Notes: a model not told the origin generated them from the letters alone. Positions 38,142-48,410 are shown, numbered from the stretch's first letter. The stretch is DNA of 64,000 bases from Roseateles sp. YR242 (GCF_900109745.1 NZ_FOAV01000011.1:124001-188000), one strand, 5' to 3'. Translations and numbers: made by a program.

Positions 38142-39101
38142 ATGCGCAGAGATGAATTCCTCAAGTCCGCCGCCGCCCTGGCCGCCCTTGGCTTGTTGCC
38201 GATGCGGGCCCACGCCAGTGGCAACATGAAGATCCTGGTGCCCGCCAACCCGGGTGGGGGTTGGGACATCACCGGCCGGGCCCTGGGCAAGGCCCTGCAG
38301 GACGCCGGCGCCGCCAGTTCGGTCACCTTCGAGAACAAGGGCGGCGCAGCCGGGGCCATTGGCCTGGCGCAATTCGTCAATGCCAGCAAGGGGGACCCGA
38401 ATGCCCTGCTGGTGATGGGCGCCGTGATGCTGGGGGGCCTGATCACCGGCAAGCCGCCGGTCAGTCTCAGCCAGGCCACCCCCATCGCACGGCTGACCAG
38501 CGAATACAACGTCTTTGTGCTGCCGGCCAGCTCGCCCCTCAAGACCATGAAGGACGTCGTCGAGCAACTGAAGAAGGACCCCGGCAGCGTGAAGTGGGGC
38601 GGTGGCTCGCGGGGGGCGACCGAACACGTCGCCGCTGCCATGCTGGCGCGCGAGGTCGGTGTGGATGCGACCAAGATCAACTATGTGGCGTTCCGGGGGG
38701 GCGGTGAAGCCATCGCGGCCATTCTGGGCGGCAACGTCACCGTGGGCGGCAGCGGCTTCAGCGAGTTCCAGCAATACATCGAGAGCGGCAAGATGCGGCC
38801 CATCGCCGTCACCTCGCCACAGCGCCTGAAGGGCCTGGATGCGCCCACCATGAAGGAGCTGGGTTACAACGTCGAGATTGGCAACTGGCGCGGCGTCTAT
38901 GCCCCTCCCGGCATCACACCCGCGCAGCGCCAGGCGCTGACCGACCTGGTGGTCAAGGCCACCAGATCCAAGGCCTGGGCGGAGGCGCTGGAGAAAAACG
39001 GCTGGACGCCCGCCGTGATGACGGGCAAGGAGTTCGACGAGTTCGTGGACCGCGAGTTCGCTTCGCTGCGCGCCGTCATGGCCAAGTCGGGAATGATTTG
39101 A
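38142..39101 (+). CDS. tctC: Tripartite tricarboxylate transporter substrate-binding protein (TctC/Bug family)
   Basis: 319 residues from ATG 38142 with GGAG ten bases upstream; the frame is open earlier. A twin-arginine-like signal, RRDEFLKSAAALAALGLL, leads to an AHASG cleavage region. The Bug fold is evident: LVPANPGGGWDITGRALGKA, FENKGGAAGAIGLAQF, and SEYNVFVLPASSPLKTM, with the family's WRGVYAPPGITPAQR motif near the end. It captures a carboxylate in the periplasm and passes it to TctAB. It overlaps tctB by one base. The ligand cannot be read from the sequence; tricarboxylates such as citrate are typical. Confidence 0.92.
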   Translation: MRRDEFLKSAAALAALGLLPMRAHASGNMKILVPANPGGGWDITGRALGKALQDAGAASSVTFENKGGAAGAIGLAQFVNASKGDPNALLVMGAVMLGGLITGKPPVSLSQATPIARLTSEYNVFVLPASSPLKTMKDVVEQLKKDPGSVKWGGGSRGATEHVAAAMLAREVGVDATKINYVAFRGGGEAIAAILGGNVTVGGSGFSEFQQYIESGKMRPIAVTSPQRLKGLDAPTMKELGYNVEIGNWRGVYAPPGITPAQRQALTDLVVKATRSKAWAEALEKNGWTPAVMTGKEFDEFVDREFASLRAVMAKSGMI

Positions 39102-39673
39102 TGACGACCCCTCTTCGCCATCCGCAGGATCCGCCGGGCGCCGCCCGGGAGGACGGCGCCGCCATCGACACCACGCCGTCCATCCTGCACCAGACCGCCG
39201 TGGGCGCTGGCGCATTGCTGATCGGTGTGGTGATGGCCGTGGGCGCGGCCGCGATCCCCTCCGAGGCGGGTTATGCCGGCGTCGGGCCGAACGCCTTGCC
39301 TTGGCTGGTGGCCGGCGCGTTGATGCTGTGTGGCGCCTGGCTGGTCTGGGAGGCCCGCACTGGTGGGTTCCGGCAGATCGAGCCGCCCTCCGGTGCGCCC
39401 CGGGCCGACTGGATCTCTGCCGCCTGGGTGGTGGGCGGTGTGGTACTCAACGCACTGTTCATCACCACCATCGGCTTCGTGTTGGCCTGCACCCTGTGTT
39501 TTGCCTGCGCGGTGCGGGGCATCCGGCGGTCGGAGGGCAAGGTCGGGGGCGGCGTGCGGCAACTGGTCATCGACGTGGTGACCGGCGTCCTGATCGCTGC
39601 CCCGGTGTTCTGGCTCTTCAACAAGCTGCTGGCGCTGAACCTGCCGGCCATCACGCCGGGCGGCTGGCTCTGA
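39101..39673 (+). CDS. tctB: Tripartite tricarboxylate transporter small membrane subunit TctB
   Basis: 190 residues; the ATG overlaps the tctC stop (TGATG). A ~30-residue cytoplasmic start is followed by four hydrophobic helices: ~33-52 (GAGALLIGVVMAVGAAA), ~66-84, ~108-130 (VVGGVVLNALFITTIGFVL) and ~155-175. This is the four-helix layout of TctB. It pairs with TctA to form the secondary transporter channel. Sequence conservation in TctB is weak, so the call depends partly on its place between tctC and tctA. Confidence 0.9.
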   Translation: MTTPLRHPQDPPGAAREDGAAIDTTPSILHQTAVGAGALLIGVVMAVGAAAIPSEAGYAGVGPNALPWLVAGALMLCGAWLVWEARTGGFRQIEPPSGAPRADWISAAWVVGGVVLNALFITTIGFVLACTLCFACAVRGIRRSEGKVGGGVRQLVIDVVTGVLIAAPVFWLFNKLLALNLPAITPGGWL

Positions 39674-39688
39674 GGCGAAGGGACGCAC

Positions 39689-41203
39689 ATGACCGAACTC
39701 TGGACGCAGCTCATGGGTGGCTTTGCCACCGCCGCGACACCGATCAACCTGATGTGGGCCTTCGTCGGCTGCGCGCTGGGCACCGCCATTGGTGTGCTGC
39801 CTGGCCTGGGCCCGGCCGTGACGGTGGCGATGTTGCTGCCCATCACGGCGCAGGTGGACCCGACCGCGTCGATGATCTTCTTCGCCGGCATCTATTACGG
39901 CGCCATGTATGGTGGCTCCACCACCTCCATCCTGCTCAACACCCCGGGCGAGACGGGCACCATGGTGACAGCGCTGGAAGGGTTCAAGATGGCGCGCAGC
40001 GGCCGCGCTGGCGCGGCGCTCGCCACGGCGGCGATCGGCTCCTTCGTGGCTGGCACCATCGCCACCGTGCTGGTGACCCTGTTTGCTCCGGTACTGGCCG
40101 ACTTTGCGGTGACGCTGGGTCCGCCGGAGTACTTCTGCCTGATGCTGCTGGCCTTCACCACCGTCAGCGCGGTGCTGGGGCAGAGCACGCTGCGGGGCCT
40201 GACCTCGCTGTTCATCGGCCTGGCCATGGGCCTGGTGGGCCTGGATCAGATCACCGGACAGGTGCGTTACACGGCCGGCATCCCGGAGTTCATGGACGGC
40301 ATCGAGACCGTGCTGGTGGCGGTCGGCCTGTTCGCGGTGGGCGAGACGCTCTATGTGAGCTTGTATGAAGGGCGCAGCGCGTTGCAGCTCAACCGCATGG
40401 GGCGGGTGCACATGTCCCGGGCGGATTGGCGCCGCTCGGTGCCGGCCTGGCTGCGCGGCACGGCGCTGGGCTTCCCGTTCGGCGTGATTCCTGCGGGCGG
40501 CACGGAGATCCCCACCTTTCTCAGCTACGCCACCGAGCGCAAGCTCTCCCGGCATCAGGAGGAGTTCGGTACGGTGGGCGCGATCGAAGGCGTGGCGGGG
40601 CCGGAGGCTGCCAACAACGCGGCCGTCACCGGCACGCTGGTGCCCCTGCTGACGCTGGGCATCCCCACCTCGGTGACCGCGGCGATCCTGCTCTCCGCCC
40701 TGCAAAACTACGGCATCCAGGCCGGGCCGCAGTTGTTTCAGACCTCTTCGGCGCTGGTCTGGGCGCTGATTGCCTCGCTCTACATCGGCAACGTGATGCT
40801 GCTGGTGCTGAACCTGCCGATGGTGGGGCTGTGGGTGAAGCTGCTCAAGATTCCCAAGGCGCCGCTGTATGCCGGCATCCTGATCTTCGCGACCGTGGGC
40901 GTCTACGGCATGCGCCAGAGCGCCTTCGACCTCTATGTGATGCTGGCCATCGGCGCCCTGGGCGTGGTCATGCGGCGCTTCGATTTCCCGACGGCCCCGG
41001 TGGTCGTGGGCATGATCCTGGGCCCGCTGGCGGAGGCCCACCTGCGCAATGGCGTGTCCATTGGTGGCGGCCACTGGGGTGTCTTCCTGGAGCGTCCACT
41101 CTCCGCCGGCCTGTTGGCGGTGGTGGTGCTGGTGCTGCTGGCGCCGCGCCTGTGGACATGGTGGCGCGCGCGCCAGCGGCTCAGCGGGATGCGCCCAGCA
41201 TGA
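39689..41203 (+). CDS. tctA: Tripartite tricarboxylate transporter large membrane subunit TctA
   Basis: 504 residues, 15 bases after tctB. About 12 transmembrane helices. Family signatures include [17 protein letters not shown] near 40-56 and [14 protein letters not shown] near 75-88. A second set follows: [17 protein letters not shown], the related [16 protein letters not shown] and [16 protein letters not shown]. The two glycine-rich repeats form the transport core, which runs on ion gradients. Its last 23 bases overlap the end of hemH on the opposite strand. It completes the tctCBA operon. Confidence 0.96.
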   Translation: MTELWTQLMGGFATAATPINLMWAFVGCALGTAIGVLPGLGPAVTVAMLLPITAQVDPTASMIFFAGIYYGAMYGGSTTSILLNTPGETGTMVTALEGFKMARSGRAGAALATAAIGSFVAGTIATVLVTLFAPVLADFAVTLGPPEYFCLMLLAFTTVSAVLGQSTLRGLTSLFIGLAMGLVGLDQITGQVRYTAGIPEFMDGIETVLVAVGLFAVGETLYVSLYEGRSALQLNRMGRVHMSRADWRRSVPAWLRGTALGFPFGVIPAGGTEIPTFLSYATERKLSRHQEEFGTVGAIEGVAGPEAANNAAVTGTLVPLLTLGIPTSVTAAILLSALQNYGIQAGPQLFQTSSALVWALIASLYIGNVMLLVLNLPMVGLWVKLLKIPKAPLYAGILIFATVGVYGMRQSAFDLYVMLAIGALGVVMRRFDFPTAPVVVGMILGPLAEAHLRNGVSIGGGHWGVFLERPLSAGLLAVVVLVLLAPRLWTWWRARQRLSGMRPA

Positions 41204-42272
41204 GGGCGGTGTCGCGCTGGCGGGCCAGCGCGGCGTCGTCCTGGGCCTGCCGGGTGGGCCAGCCCTGCAGGTGCTGCTCGGCAATGGCCGTGAGCGCGCG
41301 GATGTGGGCGGGGCTGTCGTTCAGGCAGGGGATGTAGCTGAACCGCTGGCCGCCGCTGTGCAGGAAGGCTTCGCGGACTTCCATGTCGATCTCTTCCAGC
41401 GTCTCGATGCAGTCGGCCGAGAAGCCGGGGCAGATCACATCCACGGATTTCAAGCCGTTGCTGGCCAGTGTCCGCAGTGTGGGTTCGGTATAGGGCTCCA
41501 GCCAACGAGCCTTGCCGAAGCGGCTCTGGAAGGTGACCTTGTACTGCGCGGGCGACAGGCCCAGCGCTTCGGCCAGCAAACGGCCGGTCTTCAGGCACTC
41601 GCAGTGGTAGGGGTCGCCCAGTGTGAGCGTGCGCGCGGGCATGCCGTGGAAACTCATCACCAGCATGTCGGCCCGGCCTTCCCGCTGCCAATGTGTACGC
41701 ACGCTCTCGGCCAATGCGGCGATGTAGTGGGCGTCGTCGTGATAACGGTTGACGATGCGCAGCTCGGGCACATGGCGATGGGCGAGCGCCCAGCGCGCGA
41801 CGTCGTCGATGACGCTGGCGGTGGTGGCGCCGGAATATTGCGGATAGGCCGGCAGCACCAGCACGCGGGTCGCGCCCGCGGCGCGCAGGGCGTCCAGCTG
41901 GCTGGCAATGGAGGGTTGGCCATAACGCATGGCATGACGCACCAGCACCTGGTGCCCGCGCTCGCCCAGGTAGCCCTGCAGCAGCTTGGCCTGGCGCTGG
42001 GTCCAGACCATCAGGGGCGAGCCTTCCTTCATCCAGATGCTGGCGTACTTCTTCGCGGAAGCGGACGGACGTGTGCGCAGGATGATGCCGTGCAGGATGG
42101 GCCACCAGGCCAGCTTGGGAATTTCGATGACACGCGGGTCGGCCAGAAACTGGGCCAGGTAGCGGCGCGTGGCCTCCGGGGTGGGCGCCTCTGGGGTGCC
42201 CAGATTGCACAGCAGCAGCCCGGTGCGGGCGGGCGTGCCATGGTCAAACGCGGGTTCGGGCTGGTAGCTCAT
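41181..42272 (-). CDS. hemH: Ferrochelatase
   Basis: 363 residues. It inserts Fe(II) into protoporphyrin IX, the last step of haem synthesis, at the cytoplasmic membrane face. Motifs present are [21 protein letters not shown] at the start, [19 protein letters not shown], the catalytic His in [27 protein letters not shown] and the acidic [16 protein letters not shown]. The length is typical. It is convergent with tctA and is preceded by three 10-bp direct repeats at 42366-42399. In relatives hemH usually lies next to hslR and grpE; here the tct operon separates them. Confidence 0.97.
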   Translation of the reverse strand: MSYQPEPAFDHGTPARTGLLLCNLGTPEAPTPEATRRYLAQFLADPRVIEIPKLAWWPILHGIILRTRPSASAKKYASIWMKEGSPLMVWTQRQAKLLQGYLGERGHQVLVRHAMRYGQPSIASQLDALRAAGATRVLVLPAYPQYSGATTASVIDDVARWALAHRHVPELRIVNRYHDDAHYIAALAESVRTHWQREGRADMLVMSFHGMPARTLTLGDPYHCECLKTGRLLAEALGLSPAQYKVTFQSRFGKARWLEPYTEPTLRTLASNGLKSVDVICPGFSADCIETLEEIDMEVREAFLHSGGQRFSYIPCLNDSPAHIRALTAIAEQHLQGWPTRQAQDDAALARQRDTALMLGASR

Positions 42273-42365
42273 GGAAAACGGGGGACCTCTCGGGAGCGGG
42301 CCAGCAGGGCAGGGAAGGGGCTGGACCCGGAAGCCATGTTAGCGAGGCTGGGCGGGGGCCGTGGC

Positions 42366-42399
42366 GATACGTCGCCAAACGTCGCGCAGGATACGTCGC
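42366..42399 (-). promoter_or_regulatory. Three iteron-like 10-bp direct repeats upstream of hemH
   Basis: Read on the minus strand, GCGACGTATC (42390-42399), GCGACGTTTG (42376-42385) and GCGACGTATC (42366-42375) are spaced at 14 and 10 bases. The nearest copy is 94 bases before the hemH ATG. A possible TAACAT -10 lies at 42336-42341. The array looks like an operator for a DNA-binding regulator of hemH, but the regulator is not identified. Confidence 0.5.
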
Positions 42400-42473
42400 G
42401 AAAGCAGCAAATCGGGCCGCCCCCTCGTCAGCGGGGCCGCCGATGGGTGGGGTCTTCAACAGGAACAGGGGGG

Positions 42474-43415
42474 TCAGACGCCGCGGCGCATGACCAGCGG
42501 CGAGCGGTCAGTCTCTGAGTGATGCAGGACCTCGAAGCGCACCGTCGGGGCCAAGGTGTCCGAGGGCGGACCACCCAGACCGATCAGACCGGCACCATGC
42601 AGCGTGCAGGCGCCGCGTCGCAGGCTCAGCGTCTGGCCACCGTGGCCGAAGCGCACGAAGGTGCCGTTGTAGCTCAGATCCGTCAGGCTGAAGCTGCTGC
42701 CTTGCCAGTCGATGCGGGCGTGCGACCGCGACACCCGGACATCGGTGATGCAGTAGGTGGCCTGTGTGCTGCGCCCTAGCACGATGGGCATCTGTTCGAT
42801 ATTGAACACACGGTCCAGGTCTTGCCACACCAGGCGGATGCCTTCCGGCGCCACCGCGCGGACGACTTCACCGAACTGCGTGGCACCGGCGTCGCCCTGG
42901 CCCTGATCCAGCACATGGATATGCACGGGCTCCACGCGACCCCGCACACTGATGTGGTCCAGGCTGCGGAAACGCGCCTTCTGGGCATTGGACAGACCCT
43001 GCACCACCTCGGCGGTGACCACGGTTTCCCCATCGCCGGCATGGTCCAGCAGGCGGGCGGCCACATTGACGGCATCGCCGAAGCAGTCGCCGTGGATCTC
43101 CACCACCTCGCCGCGGGCCAGCGCAATCTGCAGATGCATGTTGCGCAGGCGTTCGATCCGGTGGGCGGACTTGACCAGCAGCTCCTGCATCCGGATGGCG
43201 GACTTGATGCCGTCCTTCGGATTGTCGAAAGCAGCCATGAGGCCGTCGCCCAAGGTCTTGATGAGGTGGCCTCGGCACTCGTCCACGGCCTGCGCCAGCA
43301 GCCCGACGGTCTGGGTGACCAGACCCGAGGCTTCCGCGTTGCCCAACGTCTCGAACAGCGCCGTGCTGCCGCGCAAATCGGCAAACAAGACGGTGCGCTC
43401 ACGTATCTGGGTCAT
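42474..43415 (-). CDS. Class III adenylate/guanylate cyclase fused to an FHA domain
   Basis: 313 residues. The N-terminal cyclase domain (~5-170) has the first metal-binding Asp in VLFADLRGSTALFE, the second in IKTLGDGLMAAF, and the conserved GDCFGDAVNVAARLLDHA helix with the transition-state Asn. The C-terminal ~100 residues form an FHA domain with GRSTQ, VSRSHARI and a LTDLSYNGTFV core, which binds phosphothreonine. The pairing suggests that cyclic nucleotide synthesis is tied to a Ser/Thr kinase; two kinase-HDOD genes lie 12 kb away. There is no membrane segment, so it is cytoplasmic. No paired signalling gene is adjacent. Confidence 0.88.
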   Translation of the reverse strand: MTQIRERTVLFADLRGSTALFETLGNAEASGLVTQTVGLLAQAVDECRGHLIKTLGDGLMAAFDNPKDGIKSAIRMQELLVKSAHRIERLRNMHLQIALARGEVVEIHGDCFGDAVNVAARLLDHAGDGETVVTAEVVQGLSNAQKARFRSLDHISVRGRVEPVHIHVLDQGQGDAGATQFGEVVRAVAPEGIRLVWQDLDRVFNIEQMPIVLGRSTQATYCITDVRVSRSHARIDWQGSSFSLTDLSYNGTFVRFGHGGQTLSLRRGACTLHGAGLIGLGGPPSDTLAPTVRFEVLHHSETDRSPLVMRRGV

Positions 43416-43613
43416 CGGATGGCTTATACGAGGGTGTGACGAAAGTCTCAGTGTAGCGGGGGTGTGCTTGCCTCTATCTGGTGAATAGCCCTTGCCTCGG
43501 GGGCCTGTTGACTGTCACGCGACACATACGGCGCACGCTAGTGCGGTCTGCGTTCTCCACATCCCCCAAAAGACTGGACGGGGTGGCGACCGGGGATTGG
43601 GCTGCAGAAAAGC

Positions 43614-43640
43614 AAAAGGGCCGCTTGCGCGGCCCTTTTT
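43614..43640 (-). terminator. Intrinsic terminator downstream of rpoD
   Basis: A perfect 11-bp stem (AAAAGGGCCGC / GCGGCCCTTTT) with loop TTGC and flanking A/T runs on both sides. It lies about 40 bases after the rpoD stop and can work in either direction. Confidence 0.85.
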
Positions 43641-43678
43641 CAGGGTCGATCCCGGGAAGGGATCGGCAGTGGGACAGA

Positions 43679-45910
43679 TCAGAGATTGTCCAGATAGGTC
43701 CGCAACTTGTCCGAACGGCTCGGATGCTTCAGCTTGCGAATGGCCTTGGCTTCGATCTGGCGGATCCGTTCGCGGGTGACGTCGAACTGCTTGCCAACTT
43801 CTTCCAGCGTGTGGTCCGTGCTCATTTCGATACCGAAGCGCATACGCAGCACCTTGGCTTCACGCGGCGTCAGGCTGTCCAGGATGTCCTTCACCACCTC
43901 ACGCAGGCCAGCCTGCATGGCCGCTTCGATCGGCGCGGTGTTGTTGGTGTCCTCGATGAAGTCGCCCAGGTGGCTGTCGTCGTCGTCCCCGATCGGCGTT
44001 TCCATGGAGATCGGCTCTTTGGCGATCTTCATGATCTTGCGGATCTTGTCCTCCGGCATCTCCATCTTCTCGGCCAGCGTCGGCGCGTCCGGCTCGAAGC
44101 CGAACTCCTGCAGATGCTGACGGGAGATGCGGTTCATCTTGTTGATCGTCTCGATCATGTGAACCGGGATACGGATGGTGCGGGCCTGGTCCGCGATCGA
44201 GCGCGTGATGGCCTGACGGATCCACCACGTGGCATAGGTCGAGAACTTGTAGCCGCGACGGTATTCGAACTTGTCCACCGCCTTCATCAGGCCGATGTTG
44301 CCTTCCTGGATCAGGTCCAGGAACTGCAGGCCACGGTTGGTGTACTTCTTCGCGATGGAGATGACCAGGCGCAGATTGGCCTCGATCATTTCCTTCTTGG
44401 CGTCACGGGAGGCCTTTTCGCCCTCGTTCATGCGCTTGTTGATCTCCTTGAGATCATCCAGCGGCACCACAGCCCTGGCCTGCACATCGATCAGCTTTTG
44501 CTGCAGTTCCTGGATGGCGGGCAGGTTGCGCGCCATCACCGTGGTGTAGCTCTTGCCGGTGGCAACTTCCTTCTCCGACCACTGCAGGTTCAGCACGTTG
44601 GGCGGGAACACCTTGATGAAGTGTTCCTGCGGCATGCCGCACTTGTCCACGACGATCTTGCGGATCTCGCGTTCGTAGCGGCGCACGTCGTCCACCTGCG
44701 AGCGCAGGATGTCGCACAGCTTCTCGATGGTCTTGACGGTGAAGCGGATGGTCATCAGCTCGCCGCTGATGGCTGACTGGGCCTTGTTGTAGTTGGCCGA
44801 CTTGTAGCCGTCCTTCTCGAAGGCCTTGCGCATCTTGTCGAAGTTGCCGGCCAGCGAGTCGAGCTTGACCAGCGCAGCGTTCTTCAGCTCTTCGAGCTTC
44901 TTGGTCAGGGCCTTGGACCCACCGGCGCCGTCGTCGTCATCTTCTTCGTCGAACTCGTCGAAGTCTTCTTCGGCCACATAGTCGTCCGCCTCGTCATCGG
45001 AGACGAAGCCGTCCACCGCCTCGGAGATCTGCATCTCGCCAGCGCGGATCTTGGTCGCCATGGCCAGGATCTCGGCGATGGTGGTGGGCGAGGCGGAGAT
45101 GGCCAGCATCATGGCCTGCAAGCCACCTTCAATGCGCTTGGCAATCTCGATTTCGCCTTCACGGGTCAGCAGTTCCACCGTGCCCATTTCACGCATGTAC
45201 ATGCGCACGGGGTCGGTGGTGCGGCCGAATTCCGAATCCACCGTGGAAAGCGCAGCTTCGGCGGCTTCCTCGGCTTCTTCTTCGGTGGCGGTCGGCGAGG
45301 TGCTGCCCTGGATCAGCAGGGTGGCGGCATCCGGGGCCTGCTCGTAGACGGCAATCCCCATGTCGTTCAACATGGAGACGATGGCCTCGAGGATTTCCTC
45401 GTTGATCAGCTTTTCGGGCAGGTGATCGTTGATTTCCTGATGGGTCAGGAAACCACGGGTCTTGCCCATCTTGATCAGCGTCTTCAGTTCCTGACGACGC
45501 TTGGCCACTTCCTCTTCGGTCAGTGCCGTTTCGTCCAGGCCGAATTCACGCATCAGCGCGCGCTCCTTGGCGCGGCTGACCTTCATGCGCAGGGGCTTGG
45601 CCTTGGGCTTGTCTTCTTCAGCCTCGACAGCGACACCGCCGTCTTCACCATCCACCTCGGCTTCGGCTTCAGTCTCGCCATCACCGTCGATCTCGGCGTC
45701 CACGTCGCTGAAATCCTCTTCTTCGTCTTCAGCCTTGGCCTTGGCCGGCTTCTTGGACTCGGTCTCCGCCTTGGGTTTGCGGCCGCGCTTGGGCTTGGCA
45801 TCGTCGGTGGCGGCGACGGCCTTGGTGGTCTTGGCAGCGGCCTTGGCCGGCTTCTTGATCTCTTCAGTCTCTGCGGCGGCAGCCTTCGAAGCGGTCTTTT
45901 TGGCGGTCAT
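43679..45910 (-). CDS. rpoD: RNA polymerase sigma factor RpoD (sigma-70)
   Basis: 743 residues from ATG 45910, chosen because GAGGAA lies four bases upstream; the frame is open for 53 more codons. The N-terminus is a long Ala/Lys/Glu-rich region (~1-130) typical of betaproteobacterial RpoD. Region 1.1 and the region 1.2-2.1 segment ([29 protein letters not shown]) follow, then the non-conserved insert. Region 2 has [36 protein letters not shown] and the -10-reading [12 protein letters not shown]. Region 4 ends in [29 protein letters not shown]. It is the housekeeping sigma factor. Confidence 0.99.
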   Translation of the reverse strand: MTAKKTASKAAAAETEEIKKPAKAAAKTTKAVAATDDAKPKRGRKPKAETESKKPAKAKAEDEEEDFSDVDAEIDGDGETEAEAEVDGEDGGVAVEAEEDKPKAKPLRMKVSRAKERALMREFGLDETALTEEEVAKRRQELKTLIKMGKTRGFLTHQEINDHLPEKLINEEILEAIVSMLNDMGIAVYEQAPDAATLLIQGSTSPTATEEEAEEAAEAALSTVDSEFGRTTDPVRMYMREMGTVELLTREGEIEIAKRIEGGLQAMMLAISASPTTIAEILAMATKIRAGEMQISEAVDGFVSDDEADDYVAEEDFDEFDEEDDDDGAGGSKALTKKLEELKNAALVKLDSLAGNFDKMRKAFEKDGYKSANYNKAQSAISGELMTIRFTVKTIEKLCDILRSQVDDVRRYEREIRKIVVDKCGMPQEHFIKVFPPNVLNLQWSEKEVATGKSYTTVMARNLPAIQELQQKLIDVQARAVVPLDDLKEINKRMNEGEKASRDAKKEMIEANLRLVISIAKKYTNRGLQFLDLIQEGNIGLMKAVDKFEYRRGYKFSTYATWWIRQAITRSIADQARTIRIPVHMIETINKMNRISRQHLQEFGFEPDAPTLAEKMEMPEDKIRKIMKIAKEPISMETPIGDDDDSHLGDFIEDTNNTAPIEAAMQAGLREVVKDILDSLTPREAKVLRMRFGIEMSTDHTLEEVGKQFDVTRERIRQIEAKAIRKLKHPSRSDKLRTYLDNL

Positions 45911-46248
45911 GCAGTTCCTCGGGTCGGCGAGTGAATTCGGGATTTTTTGGGGCGTGCAACGCAAACGGCCACCTGGATCACCGGCAACCGCTCGGGGGCG
46001 GTGCGGCGAGCCCAGGCGGCTCGATCTCTGGCCTTGAGCCTTATGTGGGGGGTCTCCCCACCAGCTCAAGGTTGCGCGTGAAGGCTAGCGTGATCGTTTG
46101 GAGTTGCAGCGCAAGCGGTAAAAGGTGGCCACTTTTTAATTGCCCAGGGTCAGTGGGGGGCCGGGGACCGGTTGGTGCTGCCGTCACTCTTGACGCGCGA
46201 AAACCGTGGATTATCCACCAGTCTGATGCAATGGTCAAAAGACGCCGT
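45911..46248. other. 338-base rpoD upstream region
   Basis: This gap between the dnaG stop and the rpoD start should contain the rpoD promoter. I could find no confident -35/-10 pair. A perfect palindrome GCCGTTTAAACGGC (46244-46257) overlaps the dnaG stop at its left end. The 46060-46140 part is the most A/T-rich. No small gene with a ribosome site is seen. Confidence 0.6.
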
Positions 46249-48315
46249 TTAAACGGCCTTCAATTCCTCAATTTGACGGCGAATTAGCTTCAATTTGCCA
46301 ATGTCAGGGGCCTTGCTGGCGGCGATCGATGAGGCCTCCTGTTCCAGCCGAACAATCCAGAGCTTGCGCATGACGTGACGGAATTCGTCCTGCGCGGCTT
46401 CGTCCGCTGGCGGTGCGGATAGCGGACCACCGCAGACGCGCTGAGCCAATTCCAGCTGGTCCGCTTCCACAAGGGCGATCTGCAGAACGGCCCATGGGCT
46501 TGGGCCGTGATCCATCATGAAGCGCTCCAGCCAGGCAATGAGTTGCCCGTGCTCTGCGGGCAGTTCATGCAGGAGCTGCAGATCCTGCTCGCTCAGCACG
46601 TTCCAGAGTTCGCCATGCAGCAGCAGCATGCGCACGGCGTGGTCCATCGGCGCGGGTGGCGCCTTGCGCGGCATGCCGATGGTGGGGTCCTGTTCGCGTC
46701 GCTTCCAGTCGCCCCATTTGCCGCCCTTGCCGCCACCTTTGCCCTTGAAGTCGCCCTGGCCCTTGAACCCGGGAGAACCGCCGCTGTCCTGGCGCGGCGC
46801 CCAGCTGGGGGCGGGGGCACTGGCGTGGCCATAGGCATCGGGCGGGGGCGCGATGTCGTGGTGCTCGCCATGGAAGTCGCCTTCGTCGCCATAGGCGGAG
46901 GCGGGGATATCGTCAAAGTGCGGCGCGTGGCCCGAGGCCTCGCCATGCGCCGTGGCGCGGGCCGGACGCTCGGTGCGCTCTCCCCGTGCGCGGGGGGTGC
47001 CGGTGCTGGCCTGCCACAGCGACATCAGTTCCTGATCCGGCAGTTGCGCTCGGCGTGCCAGCTCACCGAGCAACTGGCGCTTGAGCAGGCCATCGGGCAG
47101 GGCGGCCCAGAGCGGGCGCGCGTTGGTCAGCATCCGGGCGCGGCCTTCAGGGCTGCCCAGGTCGCAGCCGTCGGCCGTGCTGTCCATCAGTTGCCGGGAG
47201 AGCGGAATGGCCTGCTCCACACAGCGTTCAAAAGCGTCCGCGCCCAATTCGCGTACGTAGGAATCGGGGTCGTGTTCCTGGGGCAGGAACAGGAATTTGA
47301 TGCTGCGGGTCTCGGTGGCGTGGGGCAGGGCCGCTTCCATCGCGCGGCCCGCAGCGCGGCGGCCGGCGGCGTCGCCGTCGAAGCTGAACACCACCGACTC
47401 GGTGAAGCGGAAGAGTTTCTGGACATGGTCCTGGGTGCAGGCCGTGCCCAGGGTCGCGACAGCATTGCCGAAGCCGCTCTGGGCCAGTGCCACCACGTCC
47501 ATGTAGCCTTCCACCACCAGCGCATAGCCGCGTCGGCGCATGTCTGGCCGGGCCTCATACAGCCCGTACAACTCCTTGCCCTTGCTGAATACCGGCGTCT
47601 CCGGCGAGTTCAGGTATTTGGGCTCCCCCTTGTCCAGCACCCGGCCGCCGAAGCCAATCACATCGCCCTGCACGTTGCGGATGGGGAACATGATCCGGTC
47701 CCGGAATCGGTCATAGCGGCGCTGTTCGGCGTCGCTCTTGCCGGGGTCTTCCTGGAGAATGACCATGCCGGCTTCCACCAGCAGCGGGTCGTCATAGGCC
47801 GGGAAGGCACTGGCCAGGGTACGCCAGCCTTCGGGCGAGTAACCCAGGCCGAACTGCGCGGCGATCTGCCCGGTCAGGCCTCGGCCCTTGAGGTAATCGA
47901 TGGCACGCGGGCTGGTCTTGAGCTGCTGCCGATAGTGCTGGCTCGCCTTGGCCAGTACCTCCGTCAGGGTGGCCTGACGCTGCTTGACCACCTTTTCCCG
48001 CTCTCGTTCAGCCGGGCTGCGCTCATCTTCCGGCACCTGCATGCCAGTCTGCTGGGCCAGGTCCCGTACGGCGTCTATAAAGCCGATACCCAGATGCTCC
48101 ATCAGGAAGCCCACGGCGTTGCCGTGAACGCCGCAGCCAAAACAGTGATAGGTCTGCCGGGACGGGCTGACGATGAAACTGGGGGATTTCTCCCCGTGGA
48201 ACGGGCACAGACCCTTGTGGTTGATGCCCGCCTTCTTCAGATCGACGTGACGGGACACGACCTCGACGATGTCGATGCGCGAGAGCAGGTCCTGAATAAA
48301 GCCCGGTGGGATCAC
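46249..48315 (-). CDS. dnaG: DNA primase DnaG
   Basis: 688 residues; start is GTG 48315 (followed by ATCCCACCGGG). The CHC2 zinc finger is CPFH...CFGC at ~37-61. The TOPRIM catalytic core has YLNSPETPVFSKGKELYGL, VVEGYMDVVALAQSG and SFDGDAAGRRAAGRA. The C-terminal ~150 residues are the DnaB-interacting domain. Between them lies a ~110-residue low-complexity linker rich in His, Gly and Lys (FKGQGDFKGKGGGKGGKWGD). It makes RNA primers for lagging-strand synthesis. It lies directly upstream of rpoD, as in the conserved dnaG-rpoD macromolecular-synthesis arrangement. Confidence 0.98.
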   Translation of the reverse strand: MIPPGFIQDLLSRIDIVEVVSRHVDLKKAGINHKGLCPFHGEKSPSFIVSPSRQTYHCFGCGVHGNAVGFLMEHLGIGFIDAVRDLAQQTGMQVPEDERSPAEREREKVVKQRQATLTEVLAKASQHYRQQLKTSPRAIDYLKGRGLTGQIAAQFGLGYSPEGWRTLASAFPAYDDPLLVEAGMVILQEDPGKSDAEQRRYDRFRDRIMFPIRNVQGDVIGFGGRVLDKGEPKYLNSPETPVFSKGKELYGLYEARPDMRRRGYALVVEGYMDVVALAQSGFGNAVATLGTACTQDHVQKLFRFTESVVFSFDGDAAGRRAAGRAMEAALPHATETRSIKFLFLPQEHDPDSYVRELGADAFERCVEQAIPLSRQLMDSTADGCDLGSPEGRARMLTNARPLWAALPDGLLKRQLLGELARRAQLPDQELMSLWQASTGTPRARGERTERPARATAHGEASGHAPHFDDIPASAYGDEGDFHGEHHDIAPPPDAYGHASAPAPSWAPRQDSGGSPGFKGQGDFKGKGGGKGGKWGDWKRREQDPTIGMPRKAPPAPMDHAVRMLLLHGELWNVLSEQDLQLLHELPAEHGQLIAWLERFMMDHGPSPWAVLQIALVEADQLELAQRVCGGPLSAPPADEAAQDEFRHVMRKLWIVRLEQEASSIAASKAPDIGKLKLIRRQIEELKAV

Positions 48316-48377
48316 TTGGTCAGTTTACGTGAGCAGTCAAGCCGGGCCTGGAGCACCCGGTCTGGTGTGGAAATGAC

Positions 48378-48410
48378 AAAAGCCACTCGAGTTGCCTCAA
48401 GTGGCTTTTT
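48378..48410 (-). terminator. Intrinsic terminator downstream of the H-NS-family gene
   Basis: A 14-base stem with one mismatch (AAAAGCCACTCGAG / CTCAAGTGGCTTTT, loop TTGC) with T-runs on both strands. It lies between the hns-like stop (48496) and the dnaG start (48315), so it would stop hns transcripts before dnaG. Confidence 0.8.

Noticed and set aside
38897-41284. 795-residue minus-strand frame opposite tctCBA
   Set aside because: Overlaps three well-supported genes and has the same Arg/His/Gln shadow composition.
43416-43678. tRNA gene downstream of rpoD
   Set aside because: I looked for a cloverleaf with GGTTCGAATCC-type T-arm; none is present, only a terminator hairpin.
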